NCBI RefSeq assembly: GCF_004005475.1
Contig: NZ_RZTZ01000017.1
Coordinates: 1-64,000, forward strand
Source of the DNA: Niallia taxi
Lineage (GTDB): Bacteria; Bacillota; Bacilli; Bacillales; Cytobacillaceae
Length of the DNA: 64,000 bases
Direction of reading: 5' to 3'
Shown: in pieces, positions 34,641 through 44,107 of the stretch
Layout: each line of letters opens with the position of its first letter
How positions within the stretch are numbered: the first letter of the stretch is position 1
Program-made: the position numbers and the translations under genes
Notes under the pieces: generated by a model
The model's input: the letters and a program-made list of their open reading frames with translations, nothing else
The model's database searches: none
Told to the model about the DNA's origin: nothing

Positions 34641-34833
34641 CGATATCTACTATTTGGAAATTATCTTTATTGTCAAATAATTTCAATAATATGTCAATAG
34701 GTTATCATGCTTGTTATGAATAAAATTTTAATAATTCTTAAGATTGTAAAAATTATATTGCGCAATGTTTATCTGTCTGCTACATTGATGGTGTGAAAAG
34801 GTTTTTTATGTCAAAAACAGAATGAAGGTTATT

Positions 34834-35574
34834 ATGGTACAGTCTATCGATAGAGCATTAAACATTATCAAGTTAATAGCTTCTGATAAAGGAGAATGGT
34901 GGTCCATTTCAGAAATTGCTGATAGCTTGTGTCTTCCAGTAAGTACAGTTCATCGCTTACTGAATACACTCATTCAACATCGCTTAGTACAGCAAAACCA
35001 ACATACGAAGCAATATAAACTCGGAAGCTTATGGATGGAGATCGGCTTAAGGGAGCTTGAGAAAGCTGACTATAGAACAAAAGCACGAGAAGTGATGGAA
35101 GTATTAGCACTTCAAGTAGAGGAAAGTATCTATTTCAACATTCCGGACGGAAAGGAAGCTATCATAATAGAGCGTGTGGACAGTCCAACAAATGTGCGAA
35201 TCATTGACAAAATCGGACTGCGAATTCCCCTTCATATCGGAGCGCCGAATAAGACAATTCTAGCTTATATGCCAGAGGAGACAATTGAGGCAAATGTAAA
35301 GGAGTTGCTGCCATCATCTAAAGAAAAACAAAAAGAATTATATGGTCATTTAGCTCTTATTAAAGAACAGGGCTATGCTACTAGCTTCAGTGAAAGAACA
35401 GAGGGAACATTGTCTGTTGCAGCACCTGTCTTTAATTTTAATCACGATATTGTCGGGGCAATCAGTATTGGTGTCGTCCAATATCGTGTTAGTGAAGAAC
35501 GTTTATCCTATTTAATTCATTGTATAAAGAAAGCGGCAGACGAAATTTCAACAGCAATAGGCAGAACCACATAA
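34834..35574 (+). CDS. IclR-family transcription regulator
   Basis: A 246-residue regulator: an N-terminal winged helix (about 1-65, VQSIDRALNIIKLI then LPVSTVHRLLNTL) and an effector domain (about 80-245, IIDKIGLRIPLHIGAPNKTILAYM and GAISIGV). ATG 34834 is the typical IclR start (MVQSIDRAL) and has AAGG upstream. Its position between divergent rocD and downstream rocB suggests it controls arginine/ornithine use, where B. subtilis uses RocR instead. Confidence 0.88.
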   Translation: MVQSIDRALNIIKLIASDKGEWWSISEIADSLCLPVSTVHRLLNTLIQHRLVQQNQHTKQYKLGSLWMEIGLRELEKADYRTKAREVMEVLALQVEESIYFNIPDGKEAIIIERVDSPTNVRIIDKIGLRIPLHIGAPNKTILAYMPEETIEANVKELLPSSKEKQKELYGHLALIKEQGYATSFSERTEGTLSVAAPVFNFNHDIVGAISIGVVQYRVSEERLSYLIHCIKKAADEISTAIGRTT

Positions 35575-35644
35575 TTTGCGGGTTCTGTCCATTTTTATAT
35601 AGTGAATGGAAAGCAATTTCATCATTCGGAAAAGAGGGCATGTC

Positions 35645-37279
35645 ATGGAGAAATGGAGTACAAAGGAGCAATTAGTTGACCTTTTATGTAATCTTGTAAA
35701 GATTCCTAGCATTACAGGCACAAATGCCGAAAAGGAGCTGCCTGACTATGTCATAAAACAGTTAACAAGCTTAAAATATTTCCAAGACAATCCGCAGCAT
35801 CTGCAAAAAAATCCAACAGGTGACGGAACGTATTTTGTTACGGCTCTTGTAAAAAAACAGCCACTAACGAAAAAGACAGTCATACTTATCAGTCATTTTG
35901 ATGTAGTAGATGTGGAGGATTATGGAAGATGGAAGGAATACGCATTTGATCCCCAGAAAATCACAGAATTATTCCAACAGCATAAGGAAGAACTGCCAAG
36001 ACAGGTCAAGAACGATTTGGAAACAGGAAATTGGCTATTTGGCAGGGGAACAATGGACATGAAATGTGGGCTTGCGCTCCATATGTCTATTATAGAAAAA
36101 GCATGCAACGGAGAGTTCGATGGAAATATTCTGCTAGTGACAGTTCCTGATGAGGAAGTAAATTCAGTCGGAATGAGAGCGGCTGTCCCACTTTTATTAG
36201 AAATCGCACAAAAACATGACTTGGAATATGTGACGGTATTAAATGGTGAGCCGATGTTTATGAGATATCCCGGTGACCAGAATAAATATATATATACGGG
36301 GTCGATTGGGAAACTGCTGCCAGGCTTTTTATGCTATGGAAAAGAAACGCATGTTGGAGAACCCTTTGCAGGATTAAATGCAAATTATATGGTCTCTTTA
36401 TTGACAGAGGAATTCGAATTAAACACTGATTTATGCGAAATGGTAGAGGGAGAAATTACGCCGCCGCCAACTAATTTAATTCAGTATGGGATAAAAAAGG
36501 ATTATTCTGTACAAATTCCGCATCGGGCGGTATCGCTATTCAATTTATTTTTATTAGAGAAGAAAATGGATGATATTGTGACTGCATTAAAAGAAACAGC
36601 CGACAGAGCCGCAGCAAAAATAGCTAGTTCTTATCAAAAACAAGCTCATGCGTTTGCTAAATTTACTCCTTTTGTGCCACCGGACATGAAAGTTACTGTA
36701 TTAACATTTGATGAGCTTAGTAAGTATGCTGTGACAAAGTATGGAAAAGAAAGTGTGGAAAGTATTCATGCAAATATCCTGAAAAACAGGGGGACAATGG
36801 ATGACAGAGAGGCAACGATTGAAATGGTCGATAAGTTAGCGATTTTATGTAAGGAACTGGCACCGATGATGATCTTGTTTTTTGCGCCGCCCTTTTATCC
36901 AGCGATAAGCTCCTATAAAGATCCGTTAATCAATAATGTTGTGCAAGCCGTTCAGAAATATGGATTAACTTCTCATGGAGTAGATTTCGAAAAAAGAAAC
37001 TACTTTAATGGCATATCTGATTTAAGCTATGCTGGTTTACAGTATCCTGCTGCATCCATGATATCACTTACCGCCAATATGCCAATGTGGGAGAGGGGAT
37101 ACTCTGTTCCGCTTAAAGAATTAGAAGTATTTAATGTACCTGTTTTAAATATCGGACCTGTTGGTTTTGATGCACATCAGTGGACAGAAAGATTGGATAT
37201 CGACTATGCATTTGAAACATTAAAGGATCTTCTGTTCTTCAGCATTACAACAATATTTGCAGCCAATCCTTCTGCATAA
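35645..37279 (+). CDS. rocB: RocB-like M20-family peptidase
   Basis: A 544-residue protein of the M20 metallopeptidase class, like B. subtilis RocB (about 566 residues), required for arginine utilisation but of unclear reaction. Metal-ligand motifs are ISHFDVVDVEDYG (about 93), GRGTMDMKCGLA (about 140) and VPDEEVNSVGMR (about 173). ATG 35645 follows GAGGG at six bases. The gene lies about 70 bases after the IclR gene, probably in one operon. Confidence 0.88.
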   Translation: MEKWSTKEQLVDLLCNLVKIPSITGTNAEKELPDYVIKQLTSLKYFQDNPQHLQKNPTGDGTYFVTALVKKQPLTKKTVILISHFDVVDVEDYGRWKEYAFDPQKITELFQQHKEELPRQVKNDLETGNWLFGRGTMDMKCGLALHMSIIEKACNGEFDGNILLVTVPDEEVNSVGMRAAVPLLLEIAQKHDLEYVTVLNGEPMFMRYPGDQNKYIYTGSIGKLLPGFLCYGKETHVGEPFAGLNANYMVSLLTEEFELNTDLCEMVEGEITPPPTNLIQYGIKKDYSVQIPHRAVSLFNLFLLEKKMDDIVTALKETADRAAAKIASSYQKQAHAFAKFTPFVPPDMKVTVLTFDELSKYAVTKYGKESVESIHANILKNRGTMDDREATIEMVDKLAILCKELAPMMILFFAPPFYPAISSYKDPLINNVVQAVQKYGLTSHGVDFEKRNYFNGISDLSYAGLQYPAASMISLTANMPMWERGYSVPLKELEVFNVPVLNIGPVGFDAHQWTERLDIDYAFETLKDLLFFSITTIFAANPSA

Positions 37280-37304
37280 CATCATGAGAATGGGTAATGT
37301 TCGT

Positions 37305-37790
37305 TTAATTATTTGCTTGTACTTTTTCCACCTTGCGAACAACGGCCATAAATAACCTAACAAATAAGAAGGAGAAAGCAATGGAAATAAAGCTGTAATA
37401 AGAGTTCCAGCCTTTTTTATATTGGACCAGCTTCGTATTTTTCTCAATAAAATGTTCTGCAATTGCTGATGGAATGCTGAAAAGCAGGCACTTAATCACT
37501 ATTCCGGGCAGCTTTGAATCTTTTGATGCGTGGTTGTAATAAACACATGTGACAGGAAAGATTAAGTAGCTGAAAAGCACACTAATGTCGAACGTCCTAA
37601 ATATTCTGACAGGGTATGTAATATAGCCTTTTTTAACAGCTAGATTATCTAATATTGACGCAATGTAGCTTTTGAACAAAAAAATAATCAGCCACTCCTT
37701 TAAAGGTGGCTTTCTAATCATATTTATCAATAATCCAATGCTGGCAAAGAATAATAGACGTAAGAAGTTTAATTCATTCCGCTTAAACAT
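37305..37790 (-). CDS. CBO0543-family membrane protein
   Basis: A 161-residue integral membrane protein with about four spans (for example LLFFASIGLLINM, VLFSYLIFPVTCVYY and SFISIAFSFLFVRLFM) and a conserved Trp/Lys-rich second segment. The family is common in spore formers and has no known function. AAAGGAG precedes the start. It converges on rocB. Confidence 0.75.
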   Translation of the reverse strand: MFKRNELNFLRLLFFASIGLLINMIRKPPLKEWLIIFLFKSYIASILDNLAVKKGYITYPVRIFRTFDISVLFSYLIFPVTCVYYNHASKDSKLPGIVIKCLLFSIPSAIAEHFIEKNTKLVQYKKGWNSYYSFISIAFSFLFVRLFMAVVRKVEKVQANN

Positions 37791-37980
37791 CGTTTTCTCC
37801 TTTTATTTTTATCTTAGTTTGTCCTTGGAGATCATAAATATTTAATAGTAGATGTTAGATAATATTGGTATTTTAGAGGTTGTAATTCTTAGCGTAAATA
37901 GTAAAAAAAGAGGGAATCCTTAAATTCAATAAATCATTTATTAGGGCTTATGTTTATAAATGAATCATCCAAGTAAATAA

Positions 37981-38006
37981 AAAACCGAACTAAATAGTTC
38001 GGTTTT
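37981..38006 (-). terminator. Terminator of the MFS gene
   Basis: AAAACCGAACTA and TAGTTCGGTTTT form a perfect 12-pair hairpin with a two-base apex, in the gap downstream of the minus-strand transporter. The about 280 bases between this gene and the preceding one hold no other gene. Confidence 0.7.
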
Positions 38007-38073
38007 AATGGAGATTATTATACTAATGTCCCATCCTCATCGTTTTAGACGGAATTACTAATTCTTAGCCTAA

Positions 38074-39285
38074 TTAAATATGTCTGTCCCGTCCTGCCAT
38101 CATTCCAAATATTGTTACAATCGCTGCTACAAAAATAAGAGTGATTAGTGGGATGGACCATACATGTGTCCAATCAAATAGGGAACCGATGAATAATGGT
38201 CCAACTGCAGCCAGAATATAGCCTGTTGATTGTGCCATACCTGAAAGCTCTGCTGCTTGCTTCGCACTTTGTGAACGGAATCCAATTAAGCTTAGTGCTA
38301 ATGGGAATATTCCGCCAAGAGCTAAACCAATTAATATAATGCTGATAATTAAAATAGGATAGTGGTCAGCACTAACCAATAACCCGAAATAGCCTAAAAT
38401 CGCGCAAATGCCCAAACCGAGGGCAATCCAAGATTGGGACTTGAGACGGCTTGCCACAAATGGGATAAAAAAGCTGGCAGGTAAACCTACTAATTGCATA
38501 AAGGATAACATCCATCCCGCAGTCTCTATGCTCATTCCATAGCTATGCAGAATTTCTGGCAGCCATGAAATTGTCACATAAAATAAAAATGACTGAAATC
38601 CCATGAAAATAGCGATTTGCCAAGCAATCGGAGAAGACCAAACTTTTGTTGGAGTAACAAGATTTGTATTTTTAACTTCTGCACTATCATTCCGATTGTA
38701 TTTCTGTAAATAAAACCAGACAATAATCGCTGCTACAGCGGGAATGCCCCACACCATTTGAGCACCTTGCCAACCTAGACCGTTCTCCTCAGCTAGCGGA
38801 ACACTAAGACCTGAAGCTAAGGAAGCGAAAATACCCATAGAAGTAGAGTATACACTTGTCATTAGACCAAACTTTGTCGGGAATTTATCCTTTACAATTG
38901 CTGGCAAGAGCACATTGCCGATAGCTATGCCAATTCCGATTAGTAATGTCCCAGCGAAAAGGAAAAAGGTATATGGAATGGATCTAGAACAAATCCCTGT
39001 TAATAATACAATTAGACCGAGAAGTAGCGCCTTTTCATTTGATAACCGGCTGGATATTTTCGGTACGAGAGGTGACATGACGGAAAATGTGATTAATGGC
39101 AAGCTCATCAGTAACCCTGAACTCCAATGGGCTAGTCCAACGTCTTCCTGAATAAAGCCGACAAGAGGTCCTAAAGAAGTAATTGCCGGGCGAAGGTTGA
39201 AAGCGACAAGGACAATCCCTGCAATAAGTAAATAAAAAGAAATAGATTTAGTTTTGTTATACTCAGATGATTTTGATAAGTCCAT
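38074..39285 (-). CDS. MFS transporter, CynX/NimT type
   Basis: A 403-residue transporter with twelve predicted spans. It carries FNLRPAITSLGPLVGFI near the N-terminus, the signature of the CynX/NimT (cyanate / nitroimidazole-related) subfamily. ATG 39285 has AGAGGAGT upstream, better than an ATG at 39315. Substrate is not evident from context. Confidence 0.83.
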   Translation of the reverse strand: MDLSKSSEYNKTKSISFYLLIAGIVLVAFNLRPAITSLGPLVGFIQEDVGLAHWSSGLLMSLPLITFSVMSPLVPKISSRLSNEKALLLGLIVLLTGICSRSIPYTFFLFAGTLLIGIGIAIGNVLLPAIVKDKFPTKFGLMTSVYSTSMGIFASLASGLSVPLAEENGLGWQGAQMVWGIPAVAAIIVWFYLQKYNRNDSAEVKNTNLVTPTKVWSSPIAWQIAIFMGFQSFLFYVTISWLPEILHSYGMSIETAGWMLSFMQLVGLPASFFIPFVASRLKSQSWIALGLGICAILGYFGLLVSADHYPILIISIILIGLALGGIFPLALSLIGFRSQSAKQAAELSGMAQSTGYILAAVGPLFIGSLFDWTHVWSIPLITLIFVAAIVTIFGMMAGRDRHI

Positions 39286-39591
39286 AATATTGGTAACTCC
39301 TCTCTTATGTTGCAAACCTTATACAGTATAACATAACAAGGATAGTTTTTTTGAGAATGATTCTTCTAAAAAAAAGTAAATAGATGATTAACTAGTTGTT
39401 CACGGAAATTAAATATTTTTGGTTTTTTTGTTATATTGAAATATTCCTTACACAGAAAATAGTGTAGGTAGTAATAGGTAGCTTTCACTTGCACTATCCA
39501 AATAAGAAATACAAGAATAATTCTCTGCTAAATTGCCAGATATGCCCCTATTGACATTAATTTCATAGATTGGTAATGTTAAAAAAATATT

Positions 39592-39694
39592 TCTTATCCA
39601 GAGAGGTGGAGGGACTGGCCCTATGAAGCCTCAGCAGCAGGTCTATTGACACTGTGCTAATTCCAGTGGGTGTTGACTCCCTGATAGATGAGAG
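39592..39694 (+). promoter_or_regulatory. SAM-I riboswitch (S box)
   Basis: The class hallmark is present: TCTTATC pairs with GATGAGA as the P1 stem, with AGAGAGGTGGAGGGACTGGC, CCTATGAAGCC, a GCAGCAGG block, CACTGTGCTAATTCC and TGACTCCCTGATAGATGAG. SAM binding favours the following terminator, so expression rises when methionine/SAM is scarce. Confidence 0.95.
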
Positions 39695-39713
39695 CTTAGT
39701 TTATTTGTCAGCG

Positions 39714-39741
39714 ACACACTCTGTTTAGGGTGTGTTTTTTT
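39714..39741 (+). terminator. Expression-platform terminator of the S box
   Basis: ACACACTC and GGGTGTGT form eight pairs (one T-G), followed by six T. Confidence 0.85.
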
Positions 39742-39766
39742 CTGGATATTTTAAGGAGAGTTTGGG

Positions 39767-41173
39767 ATGGAAAACAACAAAGAACAATTTCAACGAAAAA
39801 TGCAAACGAGGCATTTAGTGATGCTGTCACTAGGGGGAGTTATTGGAACAGGGCTATTCTTGAGCTCAGGCTATACGATACAGCAGGCTGGCCCTATAGG
39901 CACAATTCTAGCGTATCTTATTGGAGCGCTTGTCGTATATTTGGTGATGCTGTGCTTAGGAGAGCTGGCTGTACATATGCCGGAAACAGGAGCATTTCAC
40001 AGCTATGCCGCTAAATACATTAATCCAGCTACAGGCTATACAGTTGCATGGCTGTACTGGTTAACATGGACTGTTGCGTTAGGATCGGAATTTACAGCAG
40101 CGGGACTTCTTATGCAAAGATGGTTTCCATCTGTTAATGTTTGGATTTGGAGCTTAGTATTCGCACTTTTAATATTTTTGTTGAACGTACTAACAGTGAG
40201 GTTGTTCGCAGAATCTGAATTTTGGTTTTCTTCTATTAAAGTAATTGCTATCGTACTTTTCATTTTACTAGGCTTAGGTGCTGTTATTGGCATTATACCA
40301 ATGGCACATACACAGTCAGCACCATTGCTAAGTAATTTCACAAGTGGTGGTCTTTTTCCTAATGGAGCTATCACAGTGTTCATGACAATGCTGGCAGTTA
40401 ACTTCGCCTTTTCGGGAACAGAGTTAATCGGAATTGCAGCAGGTGAAACAGCCAATCCAGAAAAAACAGTTCCTAAAGCGATTCACACAACATTATGGCG
40501 TTTAGTTATCTTCTTTGTTGGAACGATTTTTATTTTGTCAGCACTATTGCCATCATCGGAAGCTGGAGTGCTAGAAAGCCCATTTGTGGCTGTTTTTGAG
40601 CGAATCGGAATCCCTTATGCAGCAGATATTATGAACTTTGTAATATTGACTGCTATTTTGTCAGCAGCTAACTCAGGACTCTATGCATCATCAAGAATGC
40701 TATGGTCACTAGCAGATAAAAATACTATTTCACCGAGATTTAAAAAACTATCCAAAAACGGTGTTCCAGTTTATGCAGTGGTATTCAGCATGTTTGGCGG
40801 AGGATTGGCCCTTTTATCAAGCATTATTGCACCAGGTACCGTTTATATCGTATTAGTGTCCATTTCTGGACTTGCTGTTGTCGCTGTGTGGATGAGCATA
40901 AGTGCTTCGCAGTTTTTGTTCCGCAAGCAGTATTTAAAAGAAGGCAATTCAGTTGACGACCTTGTTTATCGGACGCCGCTTTATCCTTTTGTACCAATCG
41001 CTTCCTTTGTACTCTGTCTTGCATCATGCATTGGAATAGCCTTTGACCCAACACAACGTATAGCCTTATATTGTGGAATACCGTTTATCGTATTCTGCTA
41101 TAGTAGCTTTTACATCACAAAGAAGCTTAAGACGAAAGGGGAAGCAGACTATGTTCAGCAGCAATCCAATTAA
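39767..41173 (+). CDS. mmuP: Amino-acid permease, probable S-methylmethionine transporter
   Basis: A 468-residue APC-superfamily permease with twelve spans and the family start [20 protein letters not shown]. The S-box upstream and the downstream homocysteine methyltransferase identify its substrate as S-methylmethionine (or a related methionine precursor), as for E. coli mmuP-mmuM. Its end overlaps mmuM by 23 bases, implying coupling. Confidence 0.88.
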   Translation: MENNKEQFQRKMQTRHLVMLSLGGVIGTGLFLSSGYTIQQAGPIGTILAYLIGALVVYLVMLCLGELAVHMPETGAFHSYAAKYINPATGYTVAWLYWLTWTVALGSEFTAAGLLMQRWFPSVNVWIWSLVFALLIFLLNVLTVRLFAESEFWFSSIKVIAIVLFILLGLGAVIGIIPMAHTQSAPLLSNFTSGGLFPNGAITVFMTMLAVNFAFSGTELIGIAAGETANPEKTVPKAIHTTLWRLVIFFVGTIFILSALLPSSEAGVLESPFVAVFERIGIPYAADIMNFVILTAILSAANSGLYASSRMLWSLADKNTISPRFKKLSKNGVPVYAVVFSMFGGGLALLSSIIAPGTVYIVLVSISGLAVVAVWMSISASQFLFRKQYLKEGNSVDDLVYRTPLYPFVPIASFVLCLASCIGIAFDPTQRIALYCGIPFIVFCYSSFYITKKLKTKGEADYVQQQSN

Positions 41174-42092
41174 AACTATATTAACAGAATACCCTCTAAT
41201 GATTTTGGATGGAGCGTTAGCGACAGAATTAGAAGCATATGGGTGTAATTTGGATGATCCTCTATGGTCAGCAAGAGTGCTTCTAGACAATCCAGAACTT
41301 ATCTATCAGGTGCATAAGGGTTATTATCTAGCTGGAGCAGATTGTGCCATCACCGCGAGCTATCAAGCCTCCATCGCTGGTTTTGCCAAAAGAGGCATTC
41401 AAGAATCTGCAGCATTAGAGTTAATAAAAAAGACTGTAGCCCTTGCAAAAAAAGCCAGGGATGACTTTTGGGATGAGCATAAACATCCTATCCCAAACAG
41501 GCCGAAGCCGTTAGTCGCAGCATCAGTTGGACCGTATGGAGCTTACTTGGCAGATGGATCTGAATATGTCGGAAATTACGGAGTATCAGATGAAGTGTTG
41601 GCAGATTTCCACCGCAAAAGAATGGCGGCATTAATTGAAGCAGGGGCTGACTTATTAGCATTTGAAACAATTCCATCATTGCAGGAAGCAACAGTGTTAG
41701 TAAAAATCCTAAGTGAATTCCCAGATACATATGCATGGCTGTCTTTTTCTTTAAAATCAGATACAGAAATTAGTGACGGCACTCCAATCAGAGATTGTGG
41801 AAGATTGTTTGACGAAAATGACCAAATTGCTGCAATTGGAATAAACTGTGCACCAGCACCAATTGTTACAGAATCAATCAAACATTTTAAAGAAAATACA
41901 AGTAAACCAATAATCGTCTATCCAAATTCGGGTGAAACATATAATCCTGAAACGAAAACATGGCATGGCGAAGAGGTCTGTTCCAGTTTGTACCATAAAG
42001 AATGGTTTAAAGCAGGAGCGAGCATTATTGGCGGCTGTTGCCGAACATCACCGCGGGATATTGAGGAGATTGCGAAGAATTGGCGCAGGTGA
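41151..42092 (+). CDS. mmuM: Homocysteine S-methyltransferase
   Basis: A 313-residue zinc enzyme that transfers a methyl group from S-methylmethionine to homocysteine, giving two methionines. The barrel begins [13 protein letters not shown]; zinc cysteines are in GINCAPA and [11 protein letters not shown]. The ATG at 41151 follows AAAGGGG inside the end of mmuP. Under the S box it restores methionine when SAM is low. Confidence 0.93.
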   Translation: MFSSNPIKTILTEYPLMILDGALATELEAYGCNLDDPLWSARVLLDNPELIYQVHKGYYLAGADCAITASYQASIAGFAKRGIQESAALELIKKTVALAKKARDDFWDEHKHPIPNRPKPLVAASVGPYGAYLADGSEYVGNYGVSDEVLADFHRKRMAALIEAGADLLAFETIPSLQEATVLVKILSEFPDTYAWLSFSLKSDTEISDGTPIRDCGRLFDENDQIAAIGINCAPAPIVTESIKHFKENTSKPIIVYPNSGETYNPETKTWHGEEVCSSLYHKEWFKAGASIIGGCCRTSPRDIEEIAKNWRR

Positions 42093-42106
42093 ATGATGAT
42101 AATCGG

Positions 42107-42140
42107 AAGACCACTTCCTTACGGGAAAGTGGTCTTTTTT
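42107..42140 (+). terminator. Terminator of the mmuPM operon
   Basis: AAGACCACTT and AAGTGGTCTT form a perfect 10-pair stem, followed by TTTTTT. Confidence 0.85.
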
Positions 42141-42160
42141 ATATTCGTAGCATTTTATTT

Positions 42161-42188
42161 TTTCAACAGTGTAATTATTTGGTATAGT
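42161..42188 (+). promoter_or_regulatory. Probable sigma-A promoter of the PrpR-like gene
   Basis: TTTCAA and TATAGT are 16 bases apart. The first copy of the 15-base operator-like motif begins nine bases downstream. Confidence 0.5.
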
Positions 42189-42196
42189 AATGGTAT

Positions 42197-42211
42197 GTTT
42201 AAATATGCAAC
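42197..42211. promoter_or_regulatory. Operator-like motif, copy 1 (before the regulator gene)
   Basis: GTTTAAATATGCAAC matches the pattern GTTNNAANATGCAAC found also at 43965 and 44077. It sits at the expected transcription start of the regulator gene, suggesting autoregulation. Confidence 0.5.
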
Positions 42212-42225
42212 AGAAGGTGAACGGA

Positions 42226-43959
42226 ATGAAGGTATTAGCAATAGCTCCATATGAAGGGCTAAAAGAATTAATTACACAGCTGGCAAAAAAAGAAAAGCTT
42301 GATATTACGACAGAAATTGGTGATTTAAACCAAGGCTTATCACTAGCAAAAGCTGCGAAAAAGCAAGGCTTTGACATTATTATAAGCAGAGGAGGAACAG
42401 CAGAACTCATTCAACGGGAGCTGAGTATACCAGTCGTTGAAATAGAGGTTTCCGGTTATGATATGCTTCGCGTTTTAACGCTTGTTAAGAAATATCCTGG
42501 AAAAACAGCAATCGTAGGTTTTGAGCAAATTGCAGAGGGTGCTGCTGCGGTTTGTGAAATTTTAAATATTAGCATGTCATCCTACAAAGTAAAACAGGAG
42601 CAAGATATCAGCGCGATTTTGGAAAATCTAAAATCAAATGGCTATCAAAATATTATTGGGGATGCTGTCACAATCAAAATGGCACAAAGTGCCGGTTTGA
42701 ATGGCATTCTGCTTACATCAGGAAAAGAAAGTGTCATGAAAGCTTTCCGCAATGCAGAGAAGGTATATGGATTTTATCAAAAAATAAAAGAAACCTATTC
42801 TTTGCCATATCAACTGATTGAGCAATCTGATTTGGGAATAGCTGTTTATGATGCCGATAAAACAAGAATATACAGCAATAGCCTTTTTAATGAACAGGTT
42901 ACGCCGAACATGCAAGAGCAATTGCAGGAATTGTTAGGTAGTCAGGTTGGCGAAAAACATGTCTACTTGCTTTCAGACGCAGAAGCACATTGGAAGGTCT
43001 TACAGGAGCAGCTGAATAGAAACGATGAGCAAATAACTGTATTCAAGCTGGAAAGACTAGCCGTGAACGAGAAAAATCAAGCTGGCGTTCTGACATCAAT
43101 TGGTGATGAAAAAAGAAACAATGGCCTTACATTCCTGTCTAAAAATGAAAAAGTGCAAAAGATCTTCACATTTATCCAAAATAGTAAACAAGTGAATTCA
43201 TGCATTTGGATAAACGGAGAAAAAGGAACAGGGAAAGAATATATAGCTTCCTATATACACGCAAGTAACATGCATCTAAACAGTTCATATTTGATTACAT
43301 TTGATTGTGAGCTTATGACAAAAGAGACTTGGCTGGATTGGCTATCACGGCTTGATAATGGCAAGAAAACAGTGTTCATCAAAAATATCGAGTATTTGAC
43401 AATTGAACTGCAAAGAGTTCTATATCGCTTTGTAAAAGAGCATAAAGAGGAGTGCTTTTTTATTATATCTTGCAGCCAAAATATCTTTGCTAAAATCCAA
43501 ACAGGTGAGTTTTTGGAAAGTCTCCATCAGCTTTTGTCTGATGTAAGCTTTGTATTGCCACCATTACGGGAAAGAAAAGAAGATATTGAAGGGATGGCAT
43601 CTGTTTTCATCAATGAACAAAACTTGAGGTATGGAAAGCAAGTTGTTGGCCTTCGTCAAGAGGCAAAAGAGTATTTAGAACAAGGGAATTGGCCAGGTAA
43701 TATTAATCAGCTTAAACAAACTATAAATAATGGTGTGTTATTTTCAAATGGATATTATTTAGAAATAGAAGATGTTGCAGAAGTAATGCAAGGTGAACCT
43801 GCTGGTGTGACGAGTGATTTGACGTTAACAGGAACCTTAGATGAAATAGAAAAAAGCATCATCCAAAAAGTTTGGCTAGAAGAAGGCAAAAATCAGACGA
43901 AAACCGCCGAACGGTTAGGAATTAACCGAACAACATTATGGAGAAAATTAAAAGAATAA
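42226..43959 (+). CDS. PrpR-N / AAA+ / Fis-type regulator, degenerate AAA core
   Basis: A 577-residue regulator. The N-terminal PrpR-N sensor domain (about 1-165) includes DIIISRGGTAELIQ and VVEIEVSGYDMLRV. An AAA+ domain (about 300-500) keeps a Walker A-like GEKGTGKE and the PPLRERKEDI segment, but the GAFTGA loop that contacts sigma-54 is not present. A C-terminal Fis-type helix-turn-helix ends it (KNQTKTAERLGINRTTLWRKL). It therefore probably works with sigma-A promoters, not sigma-54. ATG 42226 has AAGGTGA upstream. It precedes and likely controls the following catabolic operon. Confidence 0.85.
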   Translation: MKVLAIAPYEGLKELITQLAKKEKLDITTEIGDLNQGLSLAKAAKKQGFDIIISRGGTAELIQRELSIPVVEIEVSGYDMLRVLTLVKKYPGKTAIVGFEQIAEGAAAVCEILNISMSSYKVKQEQDISAILENLKSNGYQNIIGDAVTIKMAQSAGLNGILLTSGKESVMKAFRNAEKVYGFYQKIKETYSLPYQLIEQSDLGIAVYDADKTRIYSNSLFNEQVTPNMQEQLQELLGSQVGEKHVYLLSDAEAHWKVLQEQLNRNDEQITVFKLERLAVNEKNQAGVLTSIGDEKRNNGLTFLSKNEKVQKIFTFIQNSKQVNSCIWINGEKGTGKEYIASYIHASNMHLNSSYLITFDCELMTKETWLDWLSRLDNGKKTVFIKNIEYLTIELQRVLYRFVKEHKEECFFIISCSQNIFAKIQTGEFLESLHQLLSDVSFVLPPLRERKEDIEGMASVFINEQNLRYGKQVVGLRQEAKEYLEQGNWPGNINQLKQTINNGVLFSNGYYLEIEDVAEVMQGEPAGVTSDLTLTGTLDEIEKSIIQKVWLEEGKNQTKTAERLGINRTTLWRKLKE

Positions 43960-43964
43960 TAATA

Positions 43965-43979
43965 GTTGCAAAATGCAAC
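43965..43979. promoter_or_regulatory. Operator-like motif, copy 2 (perfect palindrome)
   Basis: GTTGCA-AAA-TGCAAC is a 6+6 inverted repeat with a three-base spacer, just after the regulator stop codon and upstream of the operon promoter. Confidence 0.55.
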
Positions 43980-43986
43980 GATATAA

Positions 43987-44033
43987 AAAGGTTTAAAAAT
44001 TCAACTAAAAAAGTGTTGAGTTTTTAAACCTTT
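43987..44033 (+). terminator. AT-rich hairpin terminator overlapping the next promoter
   Basis: AAAGGTTTAAAAATTCAAC and GTTGAGTTTTTAAACCTTT form an 18-of-19-pair stem with a nine-base loop, followed by AGTTTTAT. Its 3' arm contains the -35 element of the next promoter, so a transcript end and a start share the same DNA. Confidence 0.65.
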
Positions 44034-44044
44034 AGTTTTATAAT
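44016..44044 (+). promoter_or_regulatory. Sigma-A promoter of the hydroxy-acid operon
   Basis: TTGAGT and TATAAT with exactly 17 bases between them, about 64 bases before the first start codon. A cre-like TGTAAGCGGTACAT (11 of 14 consensus positions) follows at 44051, suitable for CcpA-type repression. Confidence 0.7.
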
Positions 44045-44076
44045 GAAAAATGTAAGCGGTACATAAAATGTTAATT

Positions 44077-44091
44077 GTTTAAAAATGCAAC
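44077..44091. promoter_or_regulatory. Operator-like motif, copy 3 (operon leader)
   Basis: GTTTAAAAATGCAAC differs from copy 1 in one position. It lies between promoter and ribosome site of the operon. Confidence 0.5.
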
Positions 44092-44107
44092 CATTCGGAG
44101 GTTTATT

